Under the pieces are notes generated by a model. The model was not told the origin of the DNA. It searched no databases and saw only the letters and a list, made by a program, of their open reading frames with translations. Source: a bacterium (lineage in GTDB: Bacteria > UBA9089 > UBA9088). Taken from it: a DNA stretch of 8,576 bases. Of the stretch, positions 1 to 6,703 are shown piece by piece. The first letter of the stretch is position 1. Each line of letters starts with the position of its first letter. The stretch covers positions 1-8,576 of the forward strand of contig JBFLYE010000054.1 of the NCBI GenBank assembly GCA_040756715.1, written 5' to 3'. The translations under genes and the position numbers were made by a program.

Positions 1-109
1 AATTTTATAAAACTTAAACCTTCAATTCAAAATTCAAAATTTAGAATTCAAAATTTCTTAAAAGGTGGATGAATTTTAAACAGATAAACATACCCTATCT
101 ATTTTTGCA
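1..109. other. AT-rich intergenic spacer with short direct repeats
   Basis: No coding region of useful length is visible on either strand here. The stretch is very AT-rich and contains three copies of the 9-mer AATTCAAAA (about 24-32, 31-39 and 45-53), the first two overlapping. A 14-codon plus-strand reading frame opens with ATG at 69 just after AAGGTGG, but the Shine-Dalgarno-like sequence abuts the ATG and the peptide has no recognisable character, so I do not call it. What lies to the left of the window is unknown. Confidence 0.6.
24..53. repeat. AATTCAAAA microrepeat, three copies
   Basis: AATTCAAAA occurs at 24-32, 31-39 and 45-53, with TTTAG between the second and third copies. This is a short low-complexity repeat confined to the spacer. 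There is no sign of a transposon end, a CRISPR-like spacer pattern or a stable hairpin. Its function, if any, is unknown. Confidence 0.6.
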
Positions 110-328
110 CTAAGTGATGGAAGATACTATAGTAGCTTTCATAAACTTTTCTTTTAAGCTGTCTGGTAAAATTCCAGAGATAAATGATTCCTTTCCCTTA
201 AATTCCCTGATATAATTAGGGCTTTCTGATTGCCAAGGGAAAAACCTTTTTAGGGTTATACCAAATATCACTTCTAAATTTTGCTCTTCTTCACAAAACT
301 TGACAAGAAAAAAATAAAAGCCTATCAT
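110..328 (-). CDS. Hypothetical small protein (doubtful)
   Basis: An open frame of 72 codons runs from ATG at 328 to TAG at 110. I do not recognise the product. It has a short hydrophobic N-terminus (about residues 2-10), an acidic patch CEEEQ at 12-16, and an aromatic stretch RFFPW at 28-32. Codon choice (AGG, ATA, GAA, AAA) resembles the neighbours, which is the main argument that it is or once was coding. Against it: no Shine-Dalgarno sequence precedes the ATG or the in-frame GTG at 271, and the first ten codons lie on top of the priA promoter. It may be a real small gene transcribed away from priA, the decayed end of a larger gene, or chance. No function is proposed. Confidence 0.3.
   Translation of the reverse strand: MIGFYFFLVKFCEEEQNLEVIFGITLKRFFPWQSESPNYIREFKGKESFISGILPDSLKEKFMKATIVSSIT
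300..328 (+). promoter_or_regulatory. Sigma70-type promoter of priA, leaderless geometry
   Basis: A perfect -35 box TTGACA (300-305) is followed after 17 bases by a -10 box TATCAT (323-328). Six bases separate the -10 box from the ATG at 335, so a start site at the usual distance falls on the A of that ATG. No Shine-Dalgarno sequence is present between promoter and gene. The boxes are seen directly; the leaderless transcript is inferred. Confidence 0.65.
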
Positions 329-334
329 TGCAAT

Positions 335-2302
335 ATGTATGCTAAGGTTGCCTTAAGGATTAAGAGCGAAAATCTCTATACATATAACATTCCAGAGGAA
401 TTAGAAACCTTTGCAGAGATGGGAAAGAGGGTTCTTGTTCCTTTAAGGAACAGGGAGGTGGTAGGATGGCTTATAGAAAAATGCGAAATAAAAGATTATG
501 AAAAGGAAATAAAGGACATCATTGCAATCCTTGATGATGAGCCTTTAATTGATGCCCCCCTTATAGAGCTTTGCCGTTGGATATCATCATATTATCTTGC
601 CTCTTTTGGCGATGCCCTATCTTTGCTTATTCCTAAGGGTAAAATAAAAAGGTATCCCTTGGAAGAAAAAGCCGAAGAAATTCTTTGTTTAAAACCAGCC
701 TTTACCCCAAACAAGGAGCAGGGATATGCCATATCAGAGATATGCAGGTCAATTAAGGCAAGAAAATTTGCTACATTCCTTTTATATGGGGTAACCGGAA
801 GTGGAAAGACAGAGGTCTATCTTCAGGTAATCCAGAAGGTAATTGAGAATAATGGCTCTGCTATTGTCCTTGTCCCAGAAATATCCCTTACCCCACAGAT
901 GATAAATAGATTTAAGGCAAGGTTTGGGAATAAATCTGCCATTCTTCATTCAAGGCTTACAGGAAAACAGAGGTTTATTGAATGGCAAAGGATAAGGATA
1001 AAAGAGGCATCTATTGTGGTTGGGGCAAGAAGCGCCCTATTTGCTCCCGCAAGGAATTTAAGGCTGATAATTGTTGATGAGGAGCAATCCACCTCGTATA
1101 AACAGGAAAGCAATCCGAGATACAATGCAAGGGATTTAGCGATTATGAGGGCAAAGATAGAAAATTGCGTGTGTATTTTAGGAAGTGCAACCCCTTCATT
1201 AGAATCATTCTATAATGCCCAAAGCAAGTATACCCTCCTTCATTTGCCAAACAGGATTGAAAAAAGGCCCCTTCCTCTGGTTGAGATTGTGGATATGCGA
1301 GGTGAAAAAAAGGAGACAATATTTAGCAGCCGTCTTAAGGATGCCATTTTTTATACCTTAAAAGAAAATGGCCAAATTATCCTCCTTCTTAATAGAAGGG
1401 GCTATTCAAATTTCCTTATGTGCTATGATTGTGGATTTATCCCAGGGTGTGTAAATTGTGATATTACCTTAACCTTTCATTCACAGGACAAAAGCCTTAA
1501 ATGTCATTATTGTGGATACAGAAGACGAGCATTTGATATTTGTCCAAAATGTAAGGGTAGTAGGCTTAAGTTTTCTGGTTTTGGAACACAGAGGATAGAG
1601 AATGAGATAAAAAGCCTTTTCCCTTCAGCCAGGATTTTAAGGATGGATATAGATACAACAAAGAAAAGGGGCTCCCATAATGAAATCCTTTCAAGGTTTG
1701 AAAGGAATGAAGCGGATATTTTGGTAGGAACCCAGATGATCTCAAAAGGGCTTGATTTTCCCAATGTCCTTTTGGTTGGTGTTATATCTTCTGATGTAAG
1801 CCTTTCCCTTCCTGATTTTAGGGCAGGGGAGAAAACCTTTTCTTTACTTACCCAGGTTGCCGGAAGGTCAGGAAGGGGAACAAAGGAGGGAAGGGTGATT
1901 ATCCAGACATACAACCCAGGTCATTATGCCATTCAAACCGCTGTGCATCAGAATTATTCCCTATTCTTTCAAGAGGAGATAAAATACAGAAAGGAGCTTT
2001 TTTATCCGCCGTTTTCAAGGCTTCTTTCCCTTGTCTTGCTCTCTGATGATGAAAAGGATGCATTAGATGCGGCAAATTCCCTTTTTAATTGCCTTAAATC
2101 AAACAATAATGATGGTGTAATTATTTTAGGACCTGCTCCATATTTTATCCCAAAGATAAAAAGGCAATATCGCTTTCAAATTCTCCTTAAAGCAAGGGAT
2201 TATAAAAAGATGCAAAACCTCCTTTCAAAAGCCCTTTCAAGCTTTAAGCTTCCCTCTGGGGTTGACCTTATTAAGGATATGGATCCTGTGGGCATAGTTT
2301 AA
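335..2302 (+). CDS. priA: Primosomal protein N' (replication restart helicase PriA)
   Basis: PriA is a superfamily 2 DNA helicase that recognises stalled or repaired forks and helps reload the replicative helicase. With the start at 335 the protein has 655 residues. An N-terminal DNA-binding region spans about residues 1-105. The helicase core follows: Walker A GVTGSGKTE (152-160), motif II DEEQ (248-251), GSATPS (283-288), GTQMISKG (465-472) and QVAGRSGRG (507-515). Eight cysteines (363, 366, 372, 375, 390, 393, 403, 406) form the paired zinc sites characteristic of PriA. Two features are unusual: only about 20 residues separate the N-terminal domain from the helicase, so the winged-helix domain seems absent, and motif II ends in Gln where the family has His. 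The frame is open upstream to an ATG at 281, but 335 is preferred because family homology begins there and the promoter lies between the two. The gene is monocistronic and converges on the dksA-like gene. Confidence 0.96.
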   Translation: MYAKVALRIKSENLYTYNIPEELETFAEMGKRVLVPLRNREVVGWLIEKCEIKDYEKEIKDIIAILDDEPLIDAPLIELCRWISSYYLASFGDALSLLIPKGKIKRYPLEEKAEEILCLKPAFTPNKEQGYAISEICRSIKARKFATFLLYGVTGSGKTEVYLQVIQKVIENNGSAIVLVPEISLTPQMINRFKARFGNKSAILHSRLTGKQRFIEWQRIRIKEASIVVGARSALFAPARNLRLIIVDEEQSTSYKQESNPRYNARDLAIMRAKIENCVCILGSATPSLESFYNAQSKYTLLHLPNRIEKRPLPLVEIVDMRGEKKETIFSSRLKDAIFYTLKENGQIILLLNRRGYSNFLMCYDCGFIPGCVNCDITLTFHSQDKSLKCHYCGYRRRAFDICPKCKGSRLKFSGFGTQRIENEIKSLFPSARILRMDIDTTKKRGSHNEILSRFERNEADILVGTQMISKGLDFPNVLLVGVISSDVSLSLPDFRAGEKTFSLLTQVAGRSGRGTKEGRVIIQTYNPGHYAIQTAVHQNYSLFFQEEIKYRKELFYPPFSRLLSLVLLSDDEKDALDAANSLFNCLKSNNNDGVIILGPAPYFIPKIKRQYRFQILLKARDYKKMQNLLSKALSSFKLPSGVDLIKDMDPVGIV

Positions 2303-2332
2303 TCTCAACTTTAAGGATAAACACACAACGCT

Positions 2333-2701
2333 TTAAGCCCCTTTTTCCTTCTGACATTTGATGCAGAGCCTTGTAAATGGGATAATCTCAAGCCTTTCTA
2401 TTGCTATCCCTTTTTTGCAACCTTCACAGATACCATAGGTTCCATCCTCTATCCTTAACATAGCACTATCTATTTCCTGAATGGTGTTTGAGATATTCTC
2501 AATAATGGAAATTTCCTTTTCCTGTTCATATACATCCCCTGATATATCAGCAATGTGGATGGGGTATGCGGAAAGATTACTTGTTTTCTCTCGCACCTGT
2601 TTATGGAGATACTCGGCTTCAAGGATTTCTTTTTCTTTAAGGTGCTCCTTTCTAATGGCTAATAGCCTTTGTTTAAATCTCTCAATATCACCCTTTTTCA
2701 T
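2333..2701 (-). CDS. DksA/TraR-family zinc-finger regulator
   Basis: This 122-residue protein is mostly charged helix followed by a C-terminal four-cysteine zinc finger (C92, C95, C113, C116), the layout of DksA/TraR proteins. DksA itself inserts a coiled coil into the secondary channel of RNA polymerase and modulates rRNA and amino-acid promoters together with ppGpp. Here the tip between the two helices reads HIADISGD (49-56), close to the tip of the small YteA/YocK-like members and unlike the D-x-x-D-x-A tip of E. coli DksA, so I give no gene symbol. The segment GTYGICEGC (87-95) leading into the finger is typical of the family. The start at 2701 follows the open frame and sits 12 bases downstream of a TATAAT box, with no Shine-Dalgarno sequence. 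The stop is 30 bases from that of priA, on the opposite strand. Family assignment is firm; the regulatory targets are unknown. Confidence 0.9.
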   Translation of the reverse strand: MKKGDIERFKQRLLAIRKEHLKEKEILEAEYLHKQVREKTSNLSAYPIHIADISGDVYEQEKEISIIENISNTIQEIDSAMLRIEDGTYGICEGCKKGIAIERLEIIPFTRLCIKCQKEKGA

Positions 2702-2713
2702 TTTGGTCTATAA

Positions 2714-2742
2714 ATTATAATTTTAAATTGTAAAAAAGTAAA
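2714..2742 (-). promoter_or_regulatory. Sigma70-type promoter of the dksA-like gene
   Basis: Reading the minus strand, TTTACT (2742-2737) is followed after 17 bases by a perfect TATAAT (2719-2714). The expected start near 2707 gives an mRNA leader of about 6 bases before the ATG at 2701, too short for a Shine-Dalgarno sequence, and none is visible. The surrounding DNA is almost pure A/T, which makes chance matches easier, but the match and spacing are very good. Confidence 0.6.
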
Positions 2743-2821
2743 TTTTTACCTTATTTTTAAAAATTGGATATGTTTAAGCTCCTCTATATTAGCTTGATGA
2801 ACGCAATAAACTCTACAATGC

Positions 2822-3427
2822 TTATTTCCTTCTTTTCTTAAGCTCAGAGAGGACATCGTTTGGATTTATTTCATGAAAACCAAGGAGGACAAAAAGATGA
2901 TACAAGAGGTCAGCGGTTTCGTAAATTATTCCATCTTTATTATCCTTTTCTCCTTCTAATATTACCTCTTCTAGCTCCTCCCTTAACTTCTCGTATATCT
3001 TTGCCTTTCCTTCCCTGAATAATCTCGTGGTATACGAACCCTCCTTTGGATTTTTCTTTCTCAAAAGGATAACATTATAGAGCTCGGACAGAATGCCTTT
3101 TTGGACAACATCCCTTCTTTGGTGTAGCTTTTCAAAAAAGCAGGTTCTATTTCCTGTATGGCAGGCATTGCCTGTTTGGGAAACCTTTATAAGCAATGTA
3201 TCCCTATCACAATCTACATAGATGCTTGAAACATCCTGAAAACATCCAGAGGTTTCTCCCTTTAGCCATAGCTTATTCCTTGTTCTACTAAAGAACCAGG
3301 TTCTTCCCTCTTCAATTGTCTTCTTAAGGGATTCCTCATTCATATAGGCAAGCATTAGGACCTCATCTGTTTCCTCATCAACTATAATGGCTGGAATTAG
3401 CCCATCCTTAAATAAAAGCTCATTCAT
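2822..3427 (-). CDS. hisIE: Bifunctional phosphoribosyl-AMP cyclohydrolase / phosphoribosyl-ATP pyrophosphatase
   Basis: HisIE catalyses the second and third steps of histidine biosynthesis: the HisE part hydrolyses phosphoribosyl-ATP to phosphoribosyl-AMP, and the HisI part opens the adenine ring. The 201-residue product has the HisI domain first (about 1-105). It carries the conserved WFFSRTR (44-50), LWLKGETSG (53-61), the metal-binding DCDRD (72-76) and the zinc motif ACHTG (88-92) with C96. A linker leads to the HisE domain (about 112-201), marked by EELEEV (150-155) and the helix YETADLLYH (169-177). Length and order match fused HisIE proteins. No other his gene is in the window, so the pathway genes are probably scattered. 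The start ATG at 3427 agrees with the N-terminus of the family and is placed exactly where its promoter would start transcription. Its stop is 120 bases upstream of the dksA-like start codon, which has its own promoter. Confidence 0.95.
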   Translation of the reverse strand: MNELLFKDGLIPAIIVDEETDEVLMLAYMNEESLKKTIEEGRTWFFSRTRNKLWLKGETSGCFQDVSSIYVDCDRDTLLIKVSQTGNACHTGNRTCFFEKLHQRRDVVQKGILSELYNVILLRKKNPKEGSYTTRLFREGKAKIYEKLREELEEVILEGEKDNKDGIIYETADLLYHLFVLLGFHEINPNDVLSELKKRRK

Positions 3428-3433
3428 AGGTAT

Positions 3434-3463
3434 ATTTTAGACAAAAACCTGAATTTTAAGCAA
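3434..3463 (-). promoter_or_regulatory. Sigma70-type promoter of hisIE, leaderless geometry
   Basis: On the minus strand TTGCTT (3463-3458) is followed after 18 bases by TAAAAT (3439-3434). Six bases then lead to the ATG at 3427, so the predicted start site is the A of the start codon. No Shine-Dalgarno sequence and no T-box or his-leader attenuator can fit in such a transcript. The promoter lies back to back with the one for ahcY. Confidence 0.55.
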
Positions 3464-3500
3464 TAAAATTCTCGGATGTGTTTTAACTTCCTTATTTTTC

Positions 3501-3529
3501 TTGCAAATTTTCTTTCCTTATTCTATATT
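3501..3529 (+). promoter_or_regulatory. Sigma70-type promoter of ahcY
   Basis: TTGCAA (3501-3506) and TATATT (3524-3529) are separated by 17 bases. Transcription would start near 3536, giving a leader of about 16 bases that contains the Shine-Dalgarno sequence. Such a short leader leaves no room for an S-adenosylhomocysteine riboswitch, which controls ahcY in some bacteria. This promoter may also drive the pst genes downstream. Confidence 0.55.
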
Positions 3530-3537
3530 ATTATCGT

Positions 3538-3545
3538 TAAGGAGG
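3538..3545 (+). promoter_or_regulatory. Strong Shine-Dalgarno sequence of ahcY
   Basis: TAAGGAGG lies 6 bases before the ATG at 3552. It is the best ribosome-binding site in the window and fixes the ahcY start. It also shows that the organism uses the standard anti-Shine-Dalgarno mechanism for at least some genes. Confidence 0.85.
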
Positions 3546-3551
3546 ATTTAA

Positions 3552-4805
3552 ATGGATTATGATATCACCAATCTTGGGTTAAAGGAAAAGGGAAGATTGA
3601 GGGCAGAGTGGGCAGGTGCTCAAATGAGCGTTCTTTCTATGATAAAAGAGGGGTTTTTAAAAGAAAAGCCTTTCTCTGGTATAAAGATAGCCTGTTGCCT
3701 TCATGTAACATCAGAGACAGCAAATCTATGCAAGACATTAAAGGCTGGTGGTGCTGATGTTTTATTATGCGCCTCAAACCCATTGTCAACCCAGGATGAT
3801 ATTGCCGCATATCTTGTCTCACTTGGAATTCCTGTATTTGCAAAGTGTGGCGAGGACAATAAAACATATTATAGCCATATAAACGCTTGTTTAGACAAAA
3901 AACCAAACATTACAATGGATGATGGTGCTGACCTTGTCTCTGTAATCCATAAGGAAAGGCAAAACTTGGTAGAAAATATAATTGGAGGAAGTGAGGAGAC
4001 AACAACAGGCGTAATAAGGTTAAGAAGCTTAGAGAAGAACAAACTCCTCCTCTATCCCATTATTGCTGTAAATGATGCCCAAACAAAGCACTTTTTTGAC
4101 AATAGGTATGGAACAGGACAATCAACCATAGATGGCATATTAAGGGCAACCAATAGGTTGCTTTGTGGTAGCAGGTTTGTTATTTGTGGATATGGATGGT
4201 GTGGAAGGGGGCTTTCTATGAGGGCAAGGGGAATGGGTGCGAATGTTATTATTGTAGAGACAGACCCCTTAAAGGCATTAGAGGCGGTTATGGATGGATA
4301 TTCTGTAATGCCAATAATGGAGGCTTCAAAAATTGGCGATATATTCATCACAGTAACCGGGAATATAAATGTCATAAGAAAGGAGCATTTTAGCGTAATG
4401 AAGGATAATGTAATCCTTGCCAATACAGGACACTTCAATGTTGAAATTGATATTCCAGCACTTGAGGGACTTTCTGTAGAAAAAAGAAAGATTCGTGATT
4501 TTGTTGATGAATATACCCTGCAGGATGGAAGGAAGATAAATTTGCTTGGGGATGGCAGGCTGATAAACCTTGTTTCAGCAGAGGGTCATCCATCCTCGGT
4601 TATGGATATGTCATTTGCAAATCAAGCCTTAGCCTGCGAATTTTTAGTAAAGAATAAAGGAAAGCTTGAAAAAAGGGTCTACGATGTTCCCCTTGAGCAG
4701 GATAAAGAGATAGCAAGGCTTAAACTTTTATCCCTTGGTGTAAGCATAGACAATTTAACAGAGGAGCAAATAAGCTATCTTTCAGATTGGGAAAAGGGAA
4801 CATAA
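3552..4805 (+). CDS. ahcY: Adenosylhomocysteinase (S-adenosyl-L-homocysteine hydrolase)
   Basis: AhcY reversibly splits S-adenosylhomocysteine, the by-product of methyl transfer, into adenosine and homocysteine, using tightly bound NAD; it acts in the cytoplasm and keeps methyltransferases from product inhibition. The 417 residues contain the family's active-site landmarks: CLHVTSET with H51, DDG with D124, SEETTTG with E149, K179, D183-N184, NTGHF with H294 and EGHPSSVM with H346. The NAD-binding loop is GYGWCGRG (213-220). The chain ends YLSDWEKGT and lacks the C-terminal PDHYRY tail of the longer bacterial and eukaryotic enzymes, which places it with the shorter form found in archaea and Thermotoga-like bacteria. 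The start is fixed by a strong Shine-Dalgarno sequence. pstS begins 34 bases after the stop on the same strand without a visible terminator, so read-through into the phosphate genes is likely. Confidence 0.97.
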   Translation: MDYDITNLGLKEKGRLRAEWAGAQMSVLSMIKEGFLKEKPFSGIKIACCLHVTSETANLCKTLKAGGADVLLCASNPLSTQDDIAAYLVSLGIPVFAKCGEDNKTYYSHINACLDKKPNITMDDGADLVSVIHKERQNLVENIIGGSEETTTGVIRLRSLEKNKLLLYPIIAVNDAQTKHFFDNRYGTGQSTIDGILRATNRLLCGSRFVICGYGWCGRGLSMRARGMGANVIIVETDPLKALEAVMDGYSVMPIMEASKIGDIFITVTGNINVIRKEHFSVMKDNVILANTGHFNVEIDIPALEGLSVEKRKIRDFVDEYTLQDGRKINLLGDGRLINLVSAEGHPSSVMDMSFANQALACEFLVKNKGKLEKRVYDVPLEQDKEIARLKLLSLGVSIDNLTEEQISYLSDWEKGT

Positions 4806-4810
4806 GGAAA

Positions 4811-4840
4811 TTTAGGATTTTTAAGATTTAGGATTTAAGA
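4811..4840 (+). repeat. Four TTTARGA heptamers before pstS
   Basis: The spacer between ahcY and pstS consists largely of TTTAGGA (4811-4817), TT, TTTAAGA (4820-4826), TTTAGGA (4827-4833) and TTTAAGA (4834-4840). The last A of the array is the first base of the pstS ATG. The AGGA of the third unit (4830-4833) sits 6 bases before the ATG and serves as its probable ribosome-binding site. No hairpin or Pho-box-like sequence is visible. Confidence 0.75.
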
Positions 4841-5862
4841 TGAAAATATTGCTTCTTCTAGCCCTGCTGCTGGCAGCCTGTAATCTTCGTAAAATAGAGC
4901 TACAAGGTGCAGGTGCAAGCTTTCCCTATCCACTTTATTCAAAGATGTTTGAGGGGTATTACAAGGAATTTAATGTAAGGATAAATTATCAGGCAATAGG
5001 CTCTGGCGGAGGGATAAGGCAGCTTCTAGCTAAAACCGTTGATTTTGGAGCCTCTGATGTATTTATGAGCGACAAAGAGCTTAAAGAAAGCCCTGATATC
5101 CTTCATATTCCGATTTGCATGGGCGCTGTGGTTATAACCTATAATCTACCAGGTAATCCTAAAATTAAGCTTATACCCAATGTCATTGCTGATATATTTT
5201 TAGGAAAAATTAAAAAATGGAATGACAAGAGAATTAAAGAGATAAATCCTAATGTAGCTTTGCCAAATAAGGACATAATTGTTATAAGACGCTCTGATGC
5301 CTCGGGAACAACATTTATATTTACCGATTACCTTTCAAAGATTAGTAAGGATTGGGAGAAAAATATAGAGAAAGGCTTAATGGTTAATTGGAAAATAGGA
5401 TTGGGAGGAAAGGGAAATGCAGGGGTTACATCTTTGATTAAACAAATGAGCGGAAGCATTGGATATATTGAGCTTACCTATGCAATGGAGCAAAATTTGC
5501 CTTATGCTATTATAAAAAACAAAAAGGGAAATTTTATAGAGCCAGATATTTCTTCTGTCTCTCTGGCAGGAGATATAGAGATTCCACAAGATACAAGAAT
5601 ATCAATAGTGAACACAGATAATCCTCTTGGCTATCCAATATCGGGCTTTACCTGGATTTTGGTTTATAAGGAGCAAGGGGAAGAAAAAAAGGGGAAAGAG
5701 CTTGCAAAGCTAATTTGGTGGATGACCCATAAAGGTCAGGAATATACAAAACCCCTTCACTATGCACCCCTTCCAACCCCTGTAATAAAGAAAGCAGAGG
5801 CGATAATAAGCTTAATAAGTTATAATGGTAGACCATTACTCAAACAAGGAGCTAATTTTTAA
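4840..5862 (+). CDS. pstS: Phosphate ABC transporter substrate-binding lipoprotein PstS
   Basis: PstS captures inorganic phosphate outside the cytoplasmic membrane and delivers it to the PstCA permease. The 340-residue product opens with a short lipoprotein signal peptide whose lipobox is LAAC (11-14), so the mature protein would be anchored by a lipid on C14. Conserved phosphate-site segments follow: GAGASFPYP (23-31), AIGSGGGIRQ (52-61), DFGASD (68-73) and RRSDASGTTF (150-159); the SGSIGY segment (204-209) is also typical of PstS. Length is usual for the family. The start at 4840 gives a normal signal peptide and is preceded by an AGGA at suitable spacing. The 3' end overlaps the start of pstC by 38 bases. 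No PhoB-type box is visible upstream, so phosphate control, if present, is not evident from the sequence; expression may come from the ahcY promoter. Confidence 0.96.
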   Translation: MKILLLLALLLAACNLRKIELQGAGASFPYPLYSKMFEGYYKEFNVRINYQAIGSGGGIRQLLAKTVDFGASDVFMSDKELKESPDILHIPICMGAVVITYNLPGNPKIKLIPNVIADIFLGKIKKWNDKRIKEINPNVALPNKDIIVIRRSDASGTTFIFTDYLSKISKDWEKNIEKGLMVNWKIGLGGKGNAGVTSLIKQMSGSIGYIELTYAMEQNLPYAIIKNKKGNFIEPDISSVSLAGDIEIPQDTRISIVNTDNPLGYPISGFTWILVYKEQGEEKKGKELAKLIWWMTHKGQEYTKPLHYAPLPTPVIKKAEAIISLISYNGRPLLKQGANF

Positions 5863-6703
5863 GAAAATTCTCTTCCTTTCAGGCTTGTTTATAATAGCCC
5901 TCCTCTTTACTATTTTTTTGACACTTATTGTCTCTTCTTTTCCAAGCATTAAAGCCTTTGGTCTAGGATTTTTATCAGGAAAAATATGGGATCCGGTATT
6001 TTCTCAATATGGCTGTTTTCCATTTCTTCTTGGAACGCTCATTACAGCAGGATTGGCACTTTTTCTCTCCTTTTTCTTCTCCCTCTCCATATCTATTCTT
6101 ATTGGAGAATACCTCAAAAAAGGAATCCTGCCATTTCTTCTTAAGGGTTTAATTGACCTCCTTGCCGGCATTCCCTCTGTAATTTATGGATTTTGGGGGC
6201 TCTTCTTTCTTGTTCCAATTGTGCAAAAAATAGAGGTTTTTTTAGGAATAACGCCATATGGTGTTTCTATTCTCACCGCCTCCCTTGTTCTTTCCATTAT
6301 GATAATTCCATATTCAGCATCCATTGGAAGGGAGGTAATCAGCCTTGTTCCATCTGAGATTAAAGAAGCAGGTTATTCCCTGGGTGCAACAAGGTATGAG
6401 GTTATAAGAAAGGTTATTCTGCCCTATGCAAAGGGAGGGCTATTTGCAGGATTTTTGCTCTCTTTGGGAAGGGCATTGGGAGAGACAATGGCGGTTACGA
6501 TGGTAATTGGGAATTCGGCCCTTTTGCCAAAGAATATTTTTAACCCGGGGAATACTATGGCATCTGTCATTGCAAATGAGATAACCGAGGCAACAGGAAA
6601 ATTATACCTTTCCTCATTGATTGAGATAGGGCTTGTTCTATTTATATTAACAACAATTGTAAATATTATGGGAAGTTATATGGTAGGAAGGGTAAAATGT
6701 TAA
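5825..6703 (+). CDS. pstC: Phosphate ABC transporter permease PstC
   Basis: This is one of the two membrane subunits of the phosphate importer. The 292 residues form about six hydrophobic segments (roughly 14-36, 66-94, 107-133, 143-165, 205-230 and 263-287). The cytoplasmic EAA loop that contacts the ATPase is visible at EAGYSLGATRYEV (181-193), followed by the family stretch GRALGETMAV (215-224). Location between the receptor gene and a second permease, and the larger size of the two permeases, identify it as PstC. The ATG at 5825 lies 38 bases inside the pstS reading frame in a different frame and has no Shine-Dalgarno sequence. No suitable start follows before the first membrane segment, so translation is probably coupled to pstS. 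The gene overlaps pstA by 7 bases. Confidence 0.95.
   Translation: MVDHYSNKELIFKKILFLSGLFIIALLFTIFLTLIVSSFPSIKAFGLGFLSGKIWDPVFSQYGCFPFLLGTLITAGLALFLSFFFSLSISILIGEYLKKGILPFLLKGLIDLLAGIPSVIYGFWGLFFLVPIVQKIEVFLGITPYGVSILTASLVLSIMIIPYSASIGREVISLVPSEIKEAGYSLGATRYEVIRKVILPYAKGGLFAGFLLSLGRALGETMAVTMVIGNSALLPKNIFNPGNTMASVIANEITEATGKLYLSSLIEIGLVLFILTTIVNIMGSYMVGRVKC

Noticed and set aside
281-334. An 18-codon N-terminal extension of PriA from ATG at 281
   Set aside because: The extension is lysine-rich, lies across the priA promoter, lacks a ribosome-binding site, and precedes the point (MYAKVALRI) where the family N-terminus begins.
1507-1914. Minus-strand open frame of 135 codons within priA
   Set aside because: It is fully antisense to the conserved helicase and zinc-binding region of PriA and shows no family features of its own.
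2303-2332. Bidirectional terminator between the convergent priA and dksA-like genes
   Set aside because: The spacer has CTTTAAG-like repeats, but they are direct copies and do not pair into a stem, so no hairpin with a T-run can be drawn.
2762-2821. Short plus-strand ORF (MFKLLYISL...) and a possible 9-base repeat after hisIE
   Set aside because: The frame has about 23 codons, ends inside antisense hisIE and has no Shine-Dalgarno sequence. The 9-base periodicity is too weak on inspection to call a repeat. A 5-bp AAGCT/AGCTT stem nearby is too weak to call a terminator.
3428-3551. SAH riboswitch upstream of ahcY or attenuator upstream of hisIE
   Set aside because: The divergent promoters leave leaders of about 16 and 0 bases, and the 124-base spacer is AT-rich without the GC-rich stems these elements need.
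4052-4438. Minus-strand open frame of 128 codons within ahcY
   Set aside because: It is antisense to the conserved NAD-binding domain of AhcY and is best explained as a shadow of that gene.
4806-4839. Pho box or separate leaderless promoter for pstS
   Set aside because: No CTGTCAT-like direct repeats are present, and there is no plausible -10/-35 pair at the distance seen for the other genes.
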